Source: Natronobacterium haloterrestre | GTDB lineage: Archaea > Halobacteriota > Halobacteria > Halobacteriales > Natrialbaceae | Direction: 5' to 3' | NCBI RefSeq assembly: GCF_900112205.1 | Contig: NZ_FOKW01000003.1 | Span: 455,453-519,452 of the forward strand | Length of the DNA stretch: 64,000 bases | Shown: positions 29,095 through 36,801 of the stretch, one piece after another | Layout: each line of letters begins with the position of its first letter | Position numbering within the stretch: position 1 is the stretch's first letter | Notes under the pieces: model-generated | The model's database searches: none | The model's input: only the letters and a program-made list of their open reading frames with translations | What the model was told of the DNA's origin: nothing | Position numbers and translations under genes: made by a program

Positions 29095-30129
29095 ATGAAG
29101 ATATCCGGATTAGTTCCAGAGAAATACCTCGAATTGGTGTTGTTTTCGATACTCGCGATCTGCTGGGGAGGGTCGTTCGTCGCGATCGAGATCGGGCTCG
29201 AATACGTCCCGCCGCTGCTGTTCGCCGGGCTGCGGTACGCCCTGGCTGGCGTGATCGTCCTGGGATACGCCGTCCTTACCACGAACCACGTCTGGCCCGC
29301 CGATCGTGGGGAGTGGCTCGCCGTCGGCGTCGCCGGGACGCTCGTCATCGCGCTCTATCACGGACTGCTGTACGTCGGCGAACTGTACGTTTCGGGCGCC
29401 GTCGCCGCGACGCTCGTCAGTACGGCCCCGATCCTCACGGTCGCGTTCGCCGGTGTCGTACTGCCGAGCGAACGGCTTGGGCCCGTCGGTCTGGTCGGGT
29501 TCGCCCTCGGACTGCTGGGCGTGATCATGGTCGTGCAGCCGACGCCCTCGATGCTCGGCGCGGACGCGACGGTCGGGGCTGCCCTCGTCTTCGCCTCGGC
29601 GATCGCGTTCGCGCTGGGCGGCGTCCTCGTACGGCCGATCGAATCGGATCTCCCGATCGAGTCCCTCGAGGGCTGGGCGATGATCCTCGGCTCCGCCGTG
29701 TTGCTCGGCTGGGGGTTCCTGCGGGGCGAGTCGGTCGCCGCGATCGAACTGACGGCGACCGCGATCGTCTCCTACGTCTATCTCACCTTCGTCTCCGGCG
29801 TGTTCGCGTTCCTGCTTTACTTCGAGTTGCTCGACCGGAGCGGCCCCACGCAGGTCAACCTGGTCGGGTACGCCGAGCCGGCGGTCGCGATCGTCATCAG
29901 CTGGCTCGTCCTCGGGTCGGTCGTCGACTCGTTGACTATCGTCGGCTTGCTGACGATTCTCGTCGGGTTCGTGCTGATCAAGCGGCGGGCGATCCGACGT
30001 CTCCTGCGATCCCACTGGAAGCCGACCGCGGCGCGTCACGGCGGCCGAACGCCGTCCGTCTCGAGCGAGCGAGCGCAGCCGCGAACCGACGGCGGAACGC
30101 CCGAGTCGGAACCCGAATCCGCCGACTAG
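29095..30129 (+). CDS. EamA/DMT-family transporter
   Basis: A 344-residue membrane protein with ten predicted helices in two EamA repeats (about 14-147 and 160-300). Typical motifs are ICWGGSFVAIEIGLEYVPPLLFAGLRY in the first repeat and LLYFELLDRSGPTQ plus AEPAVAIVISWLVLG in the second. The tail after residue 305 is cytoplasmic, basic then acidic. Members export amino acids, metabolites or drugs; the adjacent Lrp-type regulator makes an amino acid or derivative plausible. Confidence 0.9.
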   Translation: MKISGLVPEKYLELVLFSILAICWGGSFVAIEIGLEYVPPLLFAGLRYALAGVIVLGYAVLTTNHVWPADRGEWLAVGVAGTLVIALYHGLLYVGELYVSGAVAATLVSTAPILTVAFAGVVLPSERLGPVGLVGFALGLLGVIMVVQPTPSMLGADATVGAALVFASAIAFALGGVLVRPIESDLPIESLEGWAMILGSAVLLGWGFLRGESVAAIELTATAIVSYVYLTFVSGVFAFLLYFELLDRSGPTQVNLVGYAEPAVAIVISWLVLGSVVDSLTIVGLLTILVGFVLIKRRAIRRLLRSHWKPTAARHGGRTPSVSSERAQPRTDGGTPESEPESAD

Positions 30130-30208
30130 ACGCTCTCTCGACGGCATAGTTGTTTGTTATCATTTAACATCCTAGAAAGATTTATCAGCGGGAACGTGGG
30201 CCGTACGA

Positions 30209-30853
30209 ATGATGACTGCACCGACACGTACGATCGTGGCCCACGTCCGCGCACCCCTGCTACTCGAGCCCGTCGACAGCCAGATCGAAACGCTGCGGGC
30301 CTGCGAGTCCGAGGGAGCGATCGACGACCTGCTGTTGCGCAGCTGGCCCAAGGAGGTCACGCGCTCGGAGGCGAGCCCGCACCAGGAGGTCCTCGAGGCA
30401 TACGAGCGATTCGAGTCGTGGGCTGATCGCCGCGGGGTGAGCATCCGCCCGCCGTTCAGGGAACGGACCAGCACCTCGCAGGTGACCGGCGAGACGCGGG
30501 AGTTGCTGGTCACGCCACTGCTCTGTCTTGAGGTCTACGCTGACGACGAGTTCGTCGGCGTCTTCCCGCACTCGGAGGCCGACGGGGAGGAGACGTACAC
30601 GACCGACGAGGCCATCGCGACGCTCCGGACCGGCGAGCTTCCGACGCCGCTGGGCGAGGAGCCAACCGTGGAAACCGCAGCGAACGACGGGGCCTGCCCC
30701 GAATGTGGTGGCTCCCTGGTCGATGGCCAGGGGCTGTACGCCTGTGCCGAGTGCGAGTGGGTCGGCACCGCGACGGCAACCGGCGAGTTCGCCGCATACG
30801 AGACACCAGCGGTCGAATCGGAGCGCCGCGGTCGAGTGCTCGAGAGCCGGTAG
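30209..30853 (+). CDS. HTH-type/zinc-ribbon protein of haloarchaea
   Basis: A 214-residue soluble protein. The first 150 residues resemble a haloarchaeal family annotated as HTH domain (HTH_63-like), with TIVAHVRAPLLLEPVDSQIETL and a VTGETRELLVTPLLCLEVY strand pair. The C-terminal part carries a zinc ribbon: CPECGG and CAECEW. A TATA-like GATTTATCAG lies about 27 bases before the ATG at 30209. A regulator role is likely but unproven; it is a single gene. Confidence 0.75.
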   Translation: MMTAPTRTIVAHVRAPLLLEPVDSQIETLRACESEGAIDDLLLRSWPKEVTRSEASPHQEVLEAYERFESWADRRGVSIRPPFRERTSTSQVTGETRELLVTPLLCLEVYADDEFVGVFPHSEADGEETYTTDEAIATLRTGELPTPLGEEPTVETAANDGACPECGGSLVDGQGLYACAECEWVGTATATGEFAAYETPAVESERRGRVLESR

Positions 30854-30946
30854 CTTCCTCGCCCCCGTTCTCCACGTTCGTCTCGAGCGTCCCCGCGAAG
30901 TGGGGCATGGCGTCCGTAGGGGCGAATACGTGTTACACGATACGCG

Positions 30947-31026
30947 TTACACGTCCCGATCCCAACCGACTATCACACGTCCCGACCCAACCAACTGTCA
31001 TACGTACCGATCCCAAACAACTATGT
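30947..31026 (+). repeat. Three imperfect 25-26 base tandem repeats
   Basis: Units of the form ACGTCCCGATCCCAACCGACTATC begin at 30951, 30977 and 31002 (periods 26 and 25). The second lacks one base and the third differs at three or four positions. They lie in the 284-base spacer between the HTH/zinc-ribbon gene and the HEAT-repeat gene. They may be operator copies or plain tandem duplication; there are no spacers, so this is not CRISPR. Confidence 0.7.
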
Positions 31027-31137
31027 AATCGAGTGATAATTTCTCGAACAGCAATCGGTTCGGGTTGCGGTCGATTGCCGTCGGCGATTCGGCCGACAAT
31101 CCGGAGCGTAGCCGGGACTTCAGGGGAAATTCAGATC

Positions 31138-32436
31138 ATGCGCGAGGGAGATACGGCGTTCCTGTACGAGTTGGCACGCGATTCGGAAGAACTGAAGCTT
31201 CTCGAGTACCTGACGGACGCGGAGAAGCCGATCATCCGGTACCGAGCGGCGGAACTACTCGGCGGCCTTCGGACGGGAACGAATTCACAGAGCGAGGAAC
31301 GGATCGGGACGGCGTTGCTCCGGACGGCCAAGACCGACGAGAGCGACGACGTACGTGCGGCCGCGATCGACGCGATGTACCTCCGCGACGAGGGCTACCT
31401 GGAGCGGCTGATCGAGGAGGTCGCCGCGGGCGAGGTCGACGATCCGCCGGAGTGGATGGACGTCGACCGGGTCACCGACTGGCTCGCGGCCGATCAGCCC
31501 GAGTTCCGGATGGTGGCGGCTGCCGCCGTCGGTCGCATCGGCGACGACACCGGCGTACCGGCTCTCGTCGACGCCGTCGCCGACGCCGACGTTCGCGTTC
31601 GAACGAAAGCGGCCGAAGCCTGTGGAAAGATCGGGGACCCGCGTGCTATCGACGCGCTCGCGTCGCGGCTGGACGACCCACAGAATCAGGTGCGTCGCGC
31701 TGCGGCAGCGGCGCTTGCCTCGATCGGGACGCGACGGGCCGTCGAAGCCCTCGCGCCCGCCGCGCGCTCGGATACGGAGTCCGTTCGCGTCATCGCCGTC
31801 GGCGAACTCGATCGATTCGGCTCGCTGGAGCCGCTGCCGCTACTGATCGAGGCCCTCGAGGACGGGTCCGAACTCGTCCGCCGGACGGCGACGCGGACGA
31901 TACTCGAGTTGCTCGCGAACGCTCCTGCGGAACGGAGCCACGACGTTCGACACGAGGTGGCCGAAGCGATCTTCGACGCCTCGCCGCCGGATCTCGCGGC
32001 GCAACTCCTGACGATACTGCGGGGGAACCAGCCGGCCTACATCCGGCGGAACGCGACCTGGCTGCTCGGTCGCGTCGCCGAGAACGAACGGGAGTATCCC
32101 GACGCGGTCGTCGACTACCTGATCCGCGCGCTCGACGACGAGGACGAACTCACCGCGAAGTTCGCGCTCTCGACGCTGGTCGAACTCGAGGACCCGAGCC
32201 TGCTCGAGCGACTCCGGGAGTTCCTCGACCGCGACGACGTCTCCGAAGCCGCGACGTCCCGGGCCGAGTTCGTCCGGAAAAAGCGGGCCGAAGCGAATCG
32301 CCCCTCCCGGGAAGCCGTCACGAATTCGGTGGAGTACACGTACGTCTCGGATCCGTCGGACTACACGGCGAAAAAGCGCGAGCGGGGAAGCGACTCGTCG
32401 ACCGACGCAGGGGACGACTCGGATTCGAACGAATGA
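31138..32436 (+). CDS. HEAT-repeat (PBS lyase-like) protein
   Basis: A 432-residue soluble helical-repeat protein. Successive units such as RYRAAELLGGL, RMVAAAAVGRIGDDTGVPALVDAVADADVRVRTKAAEACGKIGDPRAIDALASRL (read as two units) and RRAAAAALASIGTRRAVEAL are HEAT/PBS-lyase repeats forming a curved scaffold. The last 60 residues are charged and unstructured. Haloarchaeal HEAT-PBS proteins of this size include ones that connect to chemotaxis CheY/CheD; no che genes are near, so that role is only a possibility. The DUF7504-like gene follows after 149 bases. Confidence 0.88.
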   Translation: MREGDTAFLYELARDSEELKLLEYLTDAEKPIIRYRAAELLGGLRTGTNSQSEERIGTALLRTAKTDESDDVRAAAIDAMYLRDEGYLERLIEEVAAGEVDDPPEWMDVDRVTDWLAADQPEFRMVAAAAVGRIGDDTGVPALVDAVADADVRVRTKAAEACGKIGDPRAIDALASRLDDPQNQVRRAAAAALASIGTRRAVEALAPAARSDTESVRVIAVGELDRFGSLEPLPLLIEALEDGSELVRRTATRTILELLANAPAERSHDVRHEVAEAIFDASPPDLAAQLLTILRGNQPAYIRRNATWLLGRVAENEREYPDAVVDYLIRALDDEDELTAKFALSTLVELEDPSLLERLREFLDRDDVSEAATSRAEFVRKKRAEANRPSREAVTNSVEYTYVSDPSDYTAKKRERGSDSSTDAGDDSDSNE

Positions 32437-32585
32437 TCTCCCCGATGGCATTCCGCCCTGCCGTTCGTCTCCCCGCCTTCGCGGTCTCCGAATCGAACCC
32501 CTCCATCACGTTCGCCGAAACATGATACGTACTGTCCAACGGTATACCGGCCCAATCACGGCCGACACGGAGCGGGGGAGGATGT

Positions 32586-33410
32586 ATGGTCTATAGGTGG
32601 GACTGTCGGCAGTGCGAGTTTACGGTCTGGTCGCCGTCGGAGGGGACGACCCGCGACGCGGTGAGTTCGCACCTGCTCGAGCACAACCGTCGGTCGCTCT
32701 ACAGGGAGGGGTACCAGATCGGCTGGAACTGTCCGCGGTGCGGGGCGGCCACCCTGAAACACGACAAGGACGAGGCCGTCGGGGCGTTCAAGCGCCATCT
32801 CTACGAGCACGTCGAGGGACGCGTACAGTCGGGAACACACGTCGCCAGCGAGGTCGATGGCACCGGGAACGCCCTGGTCCTCGCATCGCCGGACAGCACG
32901 GGTGCCAACAACGCCAGGGTCCACTTCTTCGCCCCCTACGACGTCGCGATCCTCGTGACGACGGCCGTCGCGGATCGCCTTCGCCTGCTCGAGGCCCACC
33001 AGTCGTCGTGGCCCGACCGAACGATCGTGCTGACGACGAAACGGCAACCGCTGTCCTCGGCCGACGACCTCGACCTTCGCGACGTGCCCCTCGAGATCGT
33101 TCAACTGGATCCGGGGATCGGACTGGACGGGATCGGGGAGACTATTTCGCGGGTCATCGCCGAGCACAACTCGCCGGAAACGACCATCTCGCTGTCGTTC
33201 GAGATCCTTTCCGAACTGCTCGTCAAGAGCAAACTGGAGACGCTGTTCAAGTTCCTCCACCTGCTTACCTCGCGAGTCGACAGCGCCGACGCGTTCTCAC
33301 ATTTCTACTGCGATCCGGAGACCAAGTCCGGACCGACGATCAACCTGCTCTCGGAGGTGTTCGACCTCCGAATTTCGGCGACCGACGATCGCCTCGTTCT
33401 CGAGTCCTGA
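32586..33410 (+). CDS. DUF7504-like protein with N-terminal zinc fingers
   Basis: A 274-residue protein. The N-terminus has two C2H2-like elements: CRQCEFTV followed by HLLEH, and CPRCGA followed by HLYEH (about residues 7-77). The C-terminal part (about 95-272) looks like a RecA/KaiC-derived fold without a Walker A, with the haloarchaeal DUF7504-like segment LSFEILSELLVKSKLETLFKF and FHHLLT-like helices. MEDS domains share that ancestry. It probably senses or scaffolds rather than hydrolyses ATP. It is in line with the HEAT-repeat gene. Confidence 0.75.
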   Translation: MVYRWDCRQCEFTVWSPSEGTTRDAVSSHLLEHNRRSLYREGYQIGWNCPRCGAATLKHDKDEAVGAFKRHLYEHVEGRVQSGTHVASEVDGTGNALVLASPDSTGANNARVHFFAPYDVAILVTTAVADRLRLLEAHQSSWPDRTIVLTTKRQPLSSADDLDLRDVPLEIVQLDPGIGLDGIGETISRVIAEHNSPETTISLSFEILSELLVKSKLETLFKFLHLLTSRVDSADAFSHFYCDPETKSGPTINLLSEVFDLRISATDDRLVLES

Positions 33411-33417
33411 GTCGACG

Positions 33418-34200
33418 CTACCGTTCGGGACGTTCCGTCGCGCGGCGCAACAGCCCGAGGAGGGTGTTCGCCTCGCGCGCGGTGAGATCCGCCCGGCCGT
33501 GGATTCTGCGGAGCATCCGCATCGTCTTCTCGCGTTTCTCCTCCGGATGGTTGATCTCCTCGAGGAGATCGCCCCACTGGTCGTACAGGCGTTCGACCGT
33601 CTCCTCGGGCGCGCGAACGCGCTCGAGGTCCGGCAGTTGCGTCTCGTCCTCCGTGAGGGTCAGCGTCCGCAGTTCGTAGAGAGTCACCGTCGCCGCCTGG
33701 CCGAGGTTGAGCACGGGATACTCCTCGCTGGCCGGGATCGAACAGATCTCGTCGATTTCGGCCAGTTCCTCGTTCGTGAGTCCGACGCGTTCGCGCCCGA
33801 AGACGAGGGCGGTGGGTGCCTCCACGGTCGGCAGTCGGCCGGCGAGGTCGGCGGGGGTCGAGAACGGGAACCGGACGTGGCTCCGGTCGTCCTCGTTGGT
33901 GACGGCCGTACAGCCGATCGTGTGGTAGTTCGAGACCAGTTCGTCGAAGGTGATCTCCGTCGCGTTCGGGAGAACGTCTTCTCGAGCGTGACCGGCGAAC
34001 CCGTACGCCTCGCCGTCGGGGTCCAGTTCCGGCGGATCGATCAGCAGGAGATCCTCGAAGCCGAAGTTCTTCATTGCCCGGGCGATGGTTCCGACGTTGC
34101 CGGGTGACTGTGCGTCGACGACGGCGACGGACGGCGGCGTTCGACGGGTCGGATCGGACGGCGCGCTCGAGTCGTCCGTCGGTGACGACGGGTCGGTCAT
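33418..34200 (-). CDS. trmJ: TrmJ-type SPOUT RNA 2'-O-methyltransferase
   Basis: A 260-residue SPOUT methyltransferase predicted to 2'-O-methylate tRNA (position 32 in characterised relatives). Motifs: VAVVDAQSPGNVGTIARAMKNFGF near residue 28, ALVFGRERVGLTNEEL, and the trefoil-knot segment YPVLNLGQAATVTLYEL, followed by a C-terminal helical extension (about 185-258). The ATG at 34200 is chosen because the upstream Arg/Ser/Pro-rich segment is not conserved-looking. It faces the DUF7504 gene tail to tail with 7 bases between. Confidence 0.9.
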   Translation of the reverse strand: MTDPSSPTDDSSAPSDPTRRTPPSVAVVDAQSPGNVGTIARAMKNFGFEDLLLIDPPELDPDGEAYGFAGHAREDVLPNATEITFDELVSNYHTIGCTAVTNEDDRSHVRFPFSTPADLAGRLPTVEAPTALVFGRERVGLTNEELAEIDEICSIPASEEYPVLNLGQAATVTLYELRTLTLTEDETQLPDLERVRAPEETVERLYDQWGDLLEEINHPEEKREKTMRMLRRIHGRADLTAREANTLLGLLRRATERPER

Positions 34201-34382
34201 TGCTAGAGTCAGGCGGGAGCGCGAGGTTACGGGTTTCGGTTTCGAGGACGGCTCGAGACGGACTCGAAGCGACCGGATTCGAGGCGTTGGAGACCGAAGA
34301 AGGTCAAGACGTTCGTGGTGGAGGGACGACGTGACCGTTGTCGGTCGTCCCTGTCCTCTCTTCTTTCTCTTCATCTCATCAT

Positions 34383-34420
34383 CTAGTTTCTAGCTTCTAG
34401 ATACTCTCTAGAGAGACTAG
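34383..34420. repeat. Cluster of five CTAG tetramers
   Basis: CTAG occurs at 34383, 34390, 34397, 34408 and 34417, five times in 38 bases, with CTCTCTAGAGAG making a palindrome. CTAG is strongly avoided in haloarchaeal DNA, so such a cluster marks unusual or foreign sequence, or a transcription end. Confidence 0.7.
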
Positions 34421-34463
34421 TTAAGCGAGAAGAGTAGCAGAAGTGTGGAGAGTGGGGAGAAGT

Positions 34464-34868
34464 GTGAAGTACCTCGGGGACAAGCCCCGAGGCTTCACCG
34501 TTTTGCCCATGTCGTCCAGAAACGGACGGATAGGCGCAGGCGAATTTAATTCCCCTCGACCTTCTTCTCTCGAAGTCGGCTGGAATTAACACCCGAACAC
34601 TCGCTGTGTCCGTGAGGGTCGGTCGCTCCACCACGACCCGACAACACCCGTCGCACCACGTCAAGGACGCGGGTTTTGAGAGGTGTCGCATTCCTCGCAA
34701 CTGCGCGCAGTTGCTTCGGATTACGGTCTTTAATCCACGTCGCAACTGTACTCGTTAATACGGTGGAATGCGTCATATAGCTTACGCGATTCACCCTCGG
34801 GGTCAAGTGGTTCGAGACGCTTCGCGTCTCGTCATCACGGAAGACAAGTCTTCCGTACGACCCCGAGG
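34464..34868 (-). mobile_element. Probable remnant of an IS200/IS605-type (TnpB) element
   Basis: At 34464-34498 a hairpin GTGAAG-TA-CCTCGGGG / CCCCGAGG-CTTCAC looks like the right-end hairpin of haloarchaeal IS200/IS605 elements. Inside, the minus strand has degraded coding-like text (about 34546-34806) with a tail like the C-terminus of haloarchaeal TnpB. At 34795-34868 the second end folds into a three-way junction. No Y1 transposase or full TnpB is left, so it is a relic or MITE-like derivative. Identification rests on recalled end structure. Confidence 0.4.
34795..34868 (-). repeat. Three-way-junction inverted repeat
   Basis: CCTCGGGGTC (34795-34804) pairs with GACCCCGAGG (34859-34868), enclosing two further perfect hairpins: GAGACGC/GCGTCTC (34814-34830, 3-base loop) and ACGGAAGAC/GTCTTCCGT (34837-34856, 2-base loop). 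The arms are perfect at 10, 7 and 9 bases. Confidence 0.85.
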
Positions 34869-35020
34869 CACTCTCGCTGTATCTCTGTAGAGATCGGTGT
34901 TACCGATAGTGGAAATCGTGAAAGAAGGAAGAAGGGTGAAAAAGGGAGGACTCGGGAGGAAGAGACGAACTATGGCCTCTCGAGACCGTGGGTTCGCTGT
35001 CCTGGGTCCCGTGGATGGGG

Positions 35021-35045
35021 CACACACCTCCCTCGCGTTTGTAAC
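35021..35045 (-). other. Origin recognition box 1 (leftward)
   Basis: Read on the minus strand it is GTTACAAACGCGAGGGAGGT followed by GTGTG, one of the outer ORB copies with an A-rich core variant. Confidence 0.75.
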
Positions 35046-35077
35046 CGCTATTGGGTGTGGGGGAGTTCCGTTCGGGA

Positions 35078-35102
35078 ACACACCACCGTCGCGGATGTAA
35101 AA
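35078..35102 (-). other. Origin recognition box 2 (leftward)
   Basis: On the minus strand TTTACATCCGCGACGGTGGT followed by GTGT. Perfect inverted match over 23 bases with box 3. Confidence 0.8.
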
Positions 35103-35170
35103 TATCGGGTGTGATCGAGCGAAAATAGAAATATCGCCAGTTTTCTTCGACCCACCCCCACCTAGTCAAC
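35103..35170. other. AT-rich spacer, probable duplex-unwinding element
   Basis: The stretch between boxes 2 and 3 is richer in A and T than its surroundings (for example CGAAAATAGAAATATCG and CAGTTTTCTTCG), the expected site of first DNA melting. Confidence 0.6.
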
Positions 35171-35199
35171 GTTACATCCGCGACGGTGGTGTGTGTGCC
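35171..35199 (+). other. Origin recognition box 3 (rightward)
   Basis: GTTACATCCGCGACGGTGGT followed by GTGTGTGCC. Inverted partner of box 2. Confidence 0.8.
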
Positions 35200-35342
35200 A
35201 AACGGCCGGTTCGAGACCCCTCGTTCGATCGAGGGACCTAGTTTTGTGGTCGAACGAGCCTGGATTCTATTCCGAGACGCGATTTCGGTCAGTTCTTCGA
35301 ACCGGATCTCGTTTCCCCGGCCCCGTCGATCCCGATTTCGTC

Positions 35343-35370
35343 CGTTACATACGCGAGGGGGGTGTCGGCC
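35343..35370 (+). other. Origin recognition box 4 (rightward)
   Basis: CGTTACATACGCGAGGGGGG followed by TGTCGGCC, a good match to the core and G-string. Confidence 0.75.
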
Positions 35371-35507
35371 CCCGTCGCCGATTATCGATCGCGCCGACGA
35401 ATCGAACCGACGGTACCCCTCGATCGATTAGAAGCGCGAGGAAGGCAGTCGGATGAAATTCAACCGCTCGGGACGAATAGACCCTCGACAGGTTCTCAGG
35501 CTTCGCT

Positions 35508-35530
35508 TTTACATCCGCGATCGATCTCCA
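35508..35530 (+). other. Partial origin recognition box 5
   Basis: TTTTACATCCGCGATCG keeps the core but loses the G-rich tail; it lies 41 bases before the orc1 start and could serve in autoregulation of orc1. Confidence 0.6.
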
Positions 35531-35571
35531 TAGCTTTATTTCAGTCCAGTTGGTAGGCACCCGGTACTGCA

Positions 35572-36801
35572 ATGTCCGCGAACGACGATCGTGATCCACT
35601 CTTTCGGTACGACGATCCGGTCTTCGCCGACGAGCGGCTGCTCGAGATCACGCACCTGCCCGGTCCGGACCGGATCGTCGGGCGTGACGAGCAGATGCAA
35701 CGGGTCGCGGACGCCCTGAATCCGGCTATTTTCGGGAGCGAGCCGAACCACCTGTTCATCTTCGGTAAGACCGGTACCGGCAAGTCGCTCATCTCGCGGT
35801 CGGTCACCCAGCGGGTGATCTCGGAGGCCCAGCACGACGGTGTCACGGTGAAGTACGCCTTCATCGACTGCGGGGAGCAAAACACCGAGGCGTCGATCAT
35901 CAAGACGATCGCCCAGATCGTCAACGAACCGGACGACAGCGGCGTCACGATTCCCGACCGGGGGCTCGGGACGGGCGACTATTACAAACGGCTCTGGCAG
36001 GCCGTCGACCGCTGTACGGACGTGACTATCGTCATCTTGGACGAGATCGACATGCTCGAGGACGACGAGGTTCTTCGGAAGCTCTCCCGGGCGGGCGAGA
36101 ACCGGCGGATCTCGGACTCGAGCATCGGGATCATCGGCATCTCGAACAAGATCGACTTCCCGGATCACCTCTCGGAACGGGTCAAGTCCAGCCTCTCCCG
36201 GGACGAACTCGTCTTCCCGCCGTACGACGCGAACCAGCTCGTCGAGATCCTCGAGAAGCGACGCGACGCGTTCCACGACGGCGTCCTCTCGGACGACGTG
36301 ATCCCGCTGACGGCCGCGCTCGCGGCCCAGGAACACGGGGACGCCCGCAAGGCGATCGATATCCTCCGGAACGCCGGCCGGATCGCGAAGAAGCAAAACG
36401 ACAGCCGCGTCACTGCCGATCACGTCCGGGACGCCAAGGAGAAGACCGAAGCCGACCGGTTCAACGAGTTGATCGAGGGCTCGCCACAGCAGGCGAAGGC
36501 GATCCTCTACGCCCTGACGATCCTCACCGAGAACAGTTCGGAGAAGGAGTTCCCCACGAAGATCATCTACAACCAGTACAAGGAGATCGCTCGCCAGCTC
36601 GACTTCGACGTGCTCTCGGAGCGACGGGTCCAGGAGATCCTCCAGGAACAGAACTTCCTCAACGTGATCCAGTCCGAACGCGAGGGCCGGGGACGCGGAC
36701 GCGGTGCTCACGCGAAACACCGCCTGCTCGAGAACCCGTCGATCGTCAAGAAGGTCCTCCTGCGGGACGCACGACTGGCGGTCCTCGAAGACGACGAGTA
36801 G
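35572..36801 (+). CDS. orc1: Orc1/Cdc6 replication initiator
   Basis: A 409-residue AAA+ initiator that binds the adjacent boxes and loads the MCM helicase. Walker A GKTGTGKS (65-72), Walker B VIVILDEIDM (about residue 150), sensor 1 GIISNK-like segment, sensor 2 HGDARKAIDIL arginine and a C-terminal winged helix (about 310-400) with SERRVQEILQEQNFL and a basic RGRGRG wing. Full length. The preceding 550 bases contain the origin, which makes this the chromosomal oriC-linked copy. Confidence 0.97.
   Translation: MSANDDRDPLFRYDDPVFADERLLEITHLPGPDRIVGRDEQMQRVADALNPAIFGSEPNHLFIFGKTGTGKSLISRSVTQRVISEAQHDGVTVKYAFIDCGEQNTEASIIKTIAQIVNEPDDSGVTIPDRGLGTGDYYKRLWQAVDRCTDVTIVILDEIDMLEDDEVLRKLSRAGENRRISDSSIGIIGISNKIDFPDHLSERVKSSLSRDELVFPPYDANQLVEILEKRRDAFHDGVLSDDVIPLTAALAAQEHGDARKAIDILRNAGRIAKKQNDSRVTADHVRDAKEKTEADRFNELIEGSPQQAKAILYALTILTENSSEKEFPTKIIYNQYKEIARQLDFDVLSERRVQEILQEQNFLNVIQSEREGRGRGRGAHAKHRLLENPSIVKKVLLRDARLAVLEDDE

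Larger units (their letters stand above)
34201..35020. other. Gene-free region with CTAG cluster and IS remnant
   Basis: No intact gene is seen between trmJ and the origin. It holds a CTAG-rich patch (34383-34420), a probable IS200/IS605-derived segment with strong hairpins (34464-34868), and a purine-rich run near 34915-34970 leading into the origin boxes. Confidence 0.6.
35021..35530. other. oriC: Chromosomal replication origin beside orc1
   Basis: Five origin-recognition-box-like elements share the core TTACATCCGCGA followed by a G/T-rich tail. Two point left (35021-35045, 35078-35102) and three point right (35171-35199, 35343-35370, 35508-35530). The innermost pair is a perfect 23-base inverted repeat around an AT-richer spacer (35103-35170), a likely duplex-unwinding element. 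The initiator gene follows at 35572. This is the standard haloarchaeal layout. Confidence 0.88.

Noticed and set aside
30947..31026. Three short repeats as a mini CRISPR
   Set aside because: Units are contiguous with no spacers and are only 25-26 bases.
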